From positions 310,001 to 374,000 of the forward strand of contig NZ_JADBEE010000002.1 in assembly GCF_014874065.1 (NCBI RefSeq): a stretch of DNA of 64,000 bases. Reading direction: 5' to 3'. The notes below the pieces were generated by a model. It saw only the letters and a program-made list of their open reading frames with translations, was not told the origin of the DNA and searched no databases. Position numbers and translations under genes: made by a program. Shown one piece after another: positions 60,332 to 64,000 of the stretch (its first letter is position 1; each line of letters begins with the position of its first letter). The stretch comes from Nesterenkonia halotolerans. GTDB taxonomy: Bacteria; Actinomycetota; Actinomycetes; Actinomycetales; Micrococcaceae.

Positions 60332-61008
60332 CCAGAATTCTGCTCGTCGAAGATGAACCCTCGTTCTCCGAGGCGCTGTCCTACACCCTCGAGAAGGAGG
60401 GCTACGACGTCGTCGTCGCGGAGGACGGGATCGACGCCGTCGACATCTTCGAACGTGAGGGCGCAGACCTCGTGCTGCTGGACCTCATGCTTCCGGGACA
60501 GTCCGGGACCGAGGTGTGCCGGCAGATCCGGCTGAAGTCCAACGTGCCGGTCATCATGCTCACCGCCAAGGACTCGGAGATCGACAAGGTGGTGGGCCTG
60601 GAGCTCGGCGCCGATGACTATGTCACCAAGCCCTACTCCTCGCGGGAGCTGCTCGCCCGGGTCCGCGCGGTGTTGCGCCGCCGGGTGGAGACCGAGGTCG
60701 ACGACGGCTCCATGGTCACCGCCGGGCCCGTCAGCATGGACATCGAACGCCACACCGTGGAGGTCCAGGGCGCACCGCTGAGCCTGCCGCTGAAGGAGTT
60801 CGAGCTCCTCGAGATGCTGCTGCGCAATGCCGGTCGGGTGCTCACCCGCGGCCAGCTCATCGACCGGGTCTGGGGGTCAGACTACGTCGGTGACACCAAG
60901 ACCCTCGACGTGCACGTCAAGCGGCTCCGCGCGAAGATCGAGCCGGACCCCTCCCGCCCTGAGTTCCTCATCACTGTGCGCGGGCTGGGTTATAAGTTTG
61001 AGTCCTGA
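60328..61008 (+). CDS. regX3: response regulator RegX3
   Basis: A 226-residue OmpR/PhoB-family regulator. The receiver has ILLVEDEPSFSEAL (acidic pair), ADLVLLDLMLPGQSG with Asp52 as phospho-acceptor, and YVTKPYSSREL with the conserved Lys. The winged helix follows: LPLKEFELLEMLLRNAGRVL, DTKTLDVHVKRLRAKIE and LITVRGLGYKFES. GGAGG lies before the GTG at 60328, which overlaps the senX3 stop by 4 bases. It likely controls the phosphate regulon. Confidence 0.96.
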   Translation: MTRILLVEDEPSFSEALSYTLEKEGYDVVVAEDGIDAVDIFEREGADLVLLDLMLPGQSGTEVCRQIRLKSNVPVIMLTAKDSEIDKVVGLELGADDYVTKPYSSRELLARVRAVLRRRVETEVDDGSMVTAGPVSMDIERHTVEVQGAPLSLPLKEFELLEMLLRNAGRVLTRGQLIDRVWGSDYVGDTKTLDVHVKRLRAKIEPDPSRPEFLITVRGLGYKFES

Positions 61009-61065
61009 ACGGGGTCGGTAGACTGGTCCAGGTCCTAGAGCGTCGACCCCTTCAGAGGAGTGTGC

Positions 61066-62751
61066 ATGAGCACTGTCAGTGATTCCGCCGCGCAGAACAC
61101 CACCGCACCTGCGCAAGGCAGCACCTCCGAGTCGCGCCAGCCCATCCGGCGCGCGCTGATCTCCGTCTATGACAAGACCGGTCTCGAGGACCTCGCCGCC
61201 GGTCTGAACGCCGCAGGCGTCGAGATCGTCTCCACCGGCTCCACCGCCAAACGCATCGCCGCCGCCGGGGTGCCGGTCACCGAGGTCTCCGAGGTCACCG
61301 GCTTCGCCGAATGCCTGGACGGACGGGTCAAGACCCTGCACCCGCGGGTCCACGCCGGGATCCTGGCCGACCGACGCCGCGAGGACCACCGCGCGCAGCT
61401 CGAGGAGCTCGAGATCGAGCCCTTCGACCTCGTGGTGGTCAACCTCTACCCCTTCGCCGCGACCGTGGCCTCCGGTGCCACCGAGGATCAGGTCGTGGAG
61501 CAGATCGACATCGGCGGGCCCTCGATGGTCCGCGCGGCCGCCAAGAACCACGCCTCCGTGGCGATCGTGGTGGACCCGCTGCGCTATCACGACGTCATCT
61601 CCGCAGCCTCGGCCGGCGGCTTCAGCCTCACCGCGCGCCGTCGCCTGGCCGCGCTGGCCTTCGCGCACACCGCAGCCTATGACACCGCCGTGGCGCGCTG
61701 GACCTCGCAGCAGTTCGACGACGACTTCGACCCCAGCTCGGTGCCCGCCTCGCCGCTGGCCAGCGACGAGAAGAAGCCGAGCTTCCCGCCCTACGCCGGG
61801 CTCGCGCTGCAGCGCCTGGACACGCTGCGCTACGGCGAGAACTCGCACCAGCCGGCCGCGCTCTACGCCGACTCCAGCGCCCGGCCCGGGCTGGCCCAGG
61901 CGGAGACGCTGCACGGCAAGGCCATGAGCTACAACAACTATGTCGACGCCGACGCCGCCGTGCGGACCGCCTTCGACTTCGCCGAGCCAGCCGTGGCCAT
62001 CATCAAGCACGCCAACCCCTGCGGTGCCGCAGTCGGAGAGACCGTGGCCCAGGCCCACCTGGCAGCCCACGCCTGCGACCCGCTCTCCGCCTTCGGCGGG
62101 GTCATCGCCGCCAACCGCACGGTCACCGCCGAGATGGCGCGCAGCGTGGCGGAGATCTTCACCGAGGTGGTCGTTGCCCCGGCCTACGAGGACGAGGCGC
62201 TGAAGATCCTGACCCGCAAGAAGAACATCCGGCTGCTGCGCCTGCCTGCGGGGCACAAGCGTGACCGGATCGAGTACAAGCAGATCTCCGGGGGCATGCT
62301 GCTGCAGGCCTCCGACGCCGTGGACGCCGACGGCGACGCCCCCTCCTCCTGGAAGCTGGTCTCCGGAGAGGCTGCCAATGAGAAGACGCTGGCCGACCTG
62401 GCGTTCGCCTGGCGGGCCATCCGCTCGGTGAAGTCCAATGCCATTCTGCTGGCCCGGGACCAGGCCACCGTGGGCATCGGCATGGGCCAGGTCAACCGGC
62501 TGGACTCCTGCCGGCTCGCCGTCCAGCGCGCCAACACGCTGGCGGGCGACGGCGTGGACCGCGCGCGCGGCGCCGTCGCGGCCTCCGATGCGTTCTTCCC
62601 CTTCGCCGATGGCCTGCAGAGCCTGATCACCGCGGGTGTGCGCGCCGTCGTGCAGCCCGGAGGCTCCCAGCGCGATGAAGAGGTCATCTCCGCGGCCCGC
62701 GATGCAGGACTGACGATGTACCTCACCGGCACCCGGCACTTCTTCCACTGA
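61066..62751 (+). CDS. purH: bifunctional AICAR formyltransferase / IMP cyclohydrolase
   Basis: PurH performs the last two steps of IMP synthesis. Of 561 residues, the N-terminal 200 are the MGS-type cyclohydrolase domain ([56 protein letters not shown]) and the rest the formyltransferase, with [27 protein letters not shown] and [14 protein letters not shown], the AICAR-binding Lys-His motif. AGAGGAG stands 5 bases before the ATG at 61066. TAGACT at 61019 is a likely -10 element. purN is not adjacent, unlike in many relatives. Confidence 0.96.
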   Translation: MSTVSDSAAQNTTAPAQGSTSESRQPIRRALISVYDKTGLEDLAAGLNAAGVEIVSTGSTAKRIAAAGVPVTEVSEVTGFAECLDGRVKTLHPRVHAGILADRRREDHRAQLEELEIEPFDLVVVNLYPFAATVASGATEDQVVEQIDIGGPSMVRAAAKNHASVAIVVDPLRYHDVISAASAGGFSLTARRRLAALAFAHTAAYDTAVARWTSQQFDDDFDPSSVPASPLASDEKKPSFPPYAGLALQRLDTLRYGENSHQPAALYADSSARPGLAQAETLHGKAMSYNNYVDADAAVRTAFDFAEPAVAIIKHANPCGAAVGETVAQAHLAAHACDPLSAFGGVIAANRTVTAEMARSVAEIFTEVVVAPAYEDEALKILTRKKNIRLLRLPAGHKRDRIEYKQISGGMLLQASDAVDADGDAPSSWKLVSGEAANEKTLADLAFAWRAIRSVKSNAILLARDQATVGIGMGQVNRLDSCRLAVQRANTLAGDGVDRARGAVAASDAFFPFADGLQSLITAGVRAVVQPGGSQRDEEVISAARDAGLTMYLTGTRHFFH

Positions 62752-62820
62752 GCGTCCGGCAGTACCCGGAACAATCACCCCTCCTAGGCCAGTCCGGCAC
62801 CCTCGAAAGGGGTCAAACCA

Positions 62821-64000
62821 GTGAACGAAAAGCTTGAAGATCTGGAAGACCTGATCCGCGAGGAACGCCTCACCGAGCTGCGAGGTGCGCTGGGCGACCT
62901 CAACGTCGGGGACACGGTGGACTTCCTGGAGCGCCTGGGCGTCAAGGACCGCGCCGTGACCTTCCGGCTGCTGCCCAAGGGCGTCGCCGTGGAAGCCTTC
63001 GACATGCTCGATCAGTCGCTGCAGCACGAGATCATCGAAGGTCTCAAGGACCAGGACGTCGCGCTCTTCTTCGAGTCCCTGGACCCCGATGACCGGGTCC
63101 GGCTCATGGATGAGATGCCGGCCTCCATCGCGCGCCGGATGATGCGTCACCTGGATCCGCGCGAGCGGAGCCTGACCAACATCGTGCTCGGCTACCCCTC
63201 AGGCACCATCGGGCGGCAGATGAGCCCGGAGTTCGTCGCCATCCCCGAGCACTGGACCGTGGCCCAGGCCATGGAGAAGGTCAGCAAGGCCGGGGAGGAC
63301 GCCGAGACCCTCTACACCCTGCCCGTGGTCGACCCCGCCCGGCTGCTCCGTGGCGTCGTCTCGCTGCGCGACCTGGTCAGCACCGACGGCGAGGCCCTCG
63401 TGGCTGACCTGATGAACGAGGCCGATTCGGTGGATGTGGATCACGACGCCGAGGACGCCGCTCGCATGTGCGCCGATCGGAAGCACCTGGCAGTCCCGGT
63501 CACCGACTCCGAACATCGAGTGGTCGGAATCTTCACCGTGGATGACGCGCTGGACATCCTGGAGCGCGCCGAGTCCGAGGACGCCGCCCGCCACGGTGGC
63601 GCCGAGCCGCTGCACCGGCCCTACCTCTCCACCCCCGTGCTGACCATCATGCGTTCGCGCGTGGTCTGGCTGCTGGTGCTGGCTCTTGGTGCGGCGCTGA
63701 CGGTCCAGGTGCTCGATGTCTTCGAAGGCACTATCGAGGCCATGGTCGTGCTGAGCCTGTTCGTGCCGCTGCTGATCGGCACCGGCGGAAACTCCGGGAA
63801 CCAGGCCGCCACCACGGTCACCCGCGCCCTCGCCCTGGGCGACGTCGGCACCCGGGACGTCTTCAAGGTGCTCTGGCGCGAGGTGCGGGTCGGGATCACC
63901 CTCGGCGCCACCCTGGGCGTGCTGGGCTTCCTGGTCGCCGGACTGTTCTACGGCTGGGACATCGGCACGGTGATCGGCCTGACGCTGCTGTCCATCTGTA
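62821..64000 (+). CDS. mgtE: magnesium transporter MgtE (3' end outside window)
   Basis: The 393 visible residues cover the cytosolic N-domain (about 1-125, with MPASIARRMMRHLDPRERS), a tandem CBS pair (about 130-255, with LPVVDPARLLRGVVSLRDLV and HLAVPVTDSEHRVVGIFTVD) and the first membrane helices, including FVPLLIGTGGNSGNQAATTV, which lines the ion pore. The CBS and N-domains sense cytosolic Mg2+ and close the channel. The GTG start has AAAGGGG 9 bases upstream. No M-box riboswitch is recognised in the 69-bp leader. It lies 69 bp after purH. Confidence 0.94.
   Translation, partial: MNEKLEDLEDLIREERLTELRGALGDLNVGDTVDFLERLGVKDRAVTFRLLPKGVAVEAFDMLDQSLQHEIIEGLKDQDVALFFESLDPDDRVRLMDEMPASIARRMMRHLDPRERSLTNIVLGYPSGTIGRQMSPEFVAIPEHWTVAQAMEKVSKAGEDAETLYTLPVVDPARLLRGVVSLRDLVSTDGEALVADLMNEADSVDVDHDAEDAARMCADRKHLAVPVTDSEHRVVGIFTVDDALDILERAESEDAARHGGAEPLHRPYLSTPVLTIMRSRVVWLLVLALGAALTVQVLDVFEGTIEAMVVLSLFVPLLIGTGGNSGNQAATTVTRALALGDVGTRDVFKVLWREVRVGITLGATLGVLGFLVAGLFYGWDIGTVIGLTLLSIC

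Noticed and set aside
62752..62820. M-box riboswitch before mgtE
   Set aside because: The 69-bp leader is too short and lacks the conserved M-box segments.
60877..63150. Open frame of more than 750 codons opposite purH and mgtE
   Set aside because: Same reason: low-complexity Gly/Val/His composition, no family match, and two well-supported genes on the other strand.

Overview
The window is a chromosomal segment of a high-GC Gram-positive bacterium. Codon use, GTP-dependent PEP carboxykinase, a SenX3/RegX3-PhoU locus, a DUF2516 protein, DtxR/IdeR-like iron control and very many apparently leaderless genes all point to Actinobacteria. The gene families look like Micrococcaceae (Nesterenkonia or Arthrobacter type); that family assignment is inference, since no rRNA or marker comparison is possible here. 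I see no insertion sequence, prophage, CRISPR array or origin. Most of the window is housekeeping DNA with a few small accessory stretches.

Layout. 1-7.4 kb: an oxidoreductase fragment, rlmH, an ElaA-type acetyltransferase, a secreted nuclease with an Excalibur domain, a DedA protein, tRNA-Ser, apt, tadA, upp, then a receiver-less winged-helix regulator coupled to a SixA-type phosphatase. 7.4-11.7 kb: a fructose PTS operon (deoR, fruK, fruA, ptsH) whose genes all overlap. 11.8-18 kb: a universal stress protein, tRNA-Arg, PEPCK, agmatinase and a BCCT transporter. 18-24 kb: a ThrE exporter, a nitrilase-family amidase, a flavin amine oxidase and an SDR. 24-28 kb: an iron-siderophore ABC operon in fhuC-fhuD-fhuB order. 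28-34.8 kb: phosphomannomutase, Nei glycosylase, HAD dehalogenase, a TetR/DHA2 efflux pair and a DHFR-like protein. 34.9-42 kb: small conserved proteins, an MFS carrier, tRNA-Ser, quinone oxidoreductase, NUDIX, pentapeptide-repeat and PH-domain proteins, a decayed GrpB gene and a YkvI-type carrier. 42-51 kb: zwf divergent from a frameshifted GH15 gene, an ECF sigma factor with a membrane partner, a MazG-like protein, and a CPBP protease divergent from a two-component system; tRNA-Thr. 51-57.9 kb: a stress protein, a secreted peptidase, holB, tmk, a trans-sulfuration enzyme and gpmA. 58-64 kb: phoU divergent from senX3-regX3, then purH and mgtE (cut by the window end).

Two patterns go beyond single genes. 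First, more than twenty genes have a -10 element of the form TANNNT (a few NANNNT) ending exactly 6 or 7 bases before the start codon, with no room for a ribosome binding site; this is the signature of leaderless mRNA and I used it to choose starts. Second, three intergenic gaps hold very large inverted repeats (arms 22-28 bp, loops 17-30 nt, total 73-80 bp) with different stem sequences but one architecture. They are not typical terminators, and I do not recognise them as a named family. Metabolically the window joins sugar uptake (fructose PTS), gluconeogenesis (PEPCK), pentose-phosphate entry (Zwf), nucleotide salvage and synthesis (Apt, Upp, Tmk, PurH), phosphate sensing and iron uptake.
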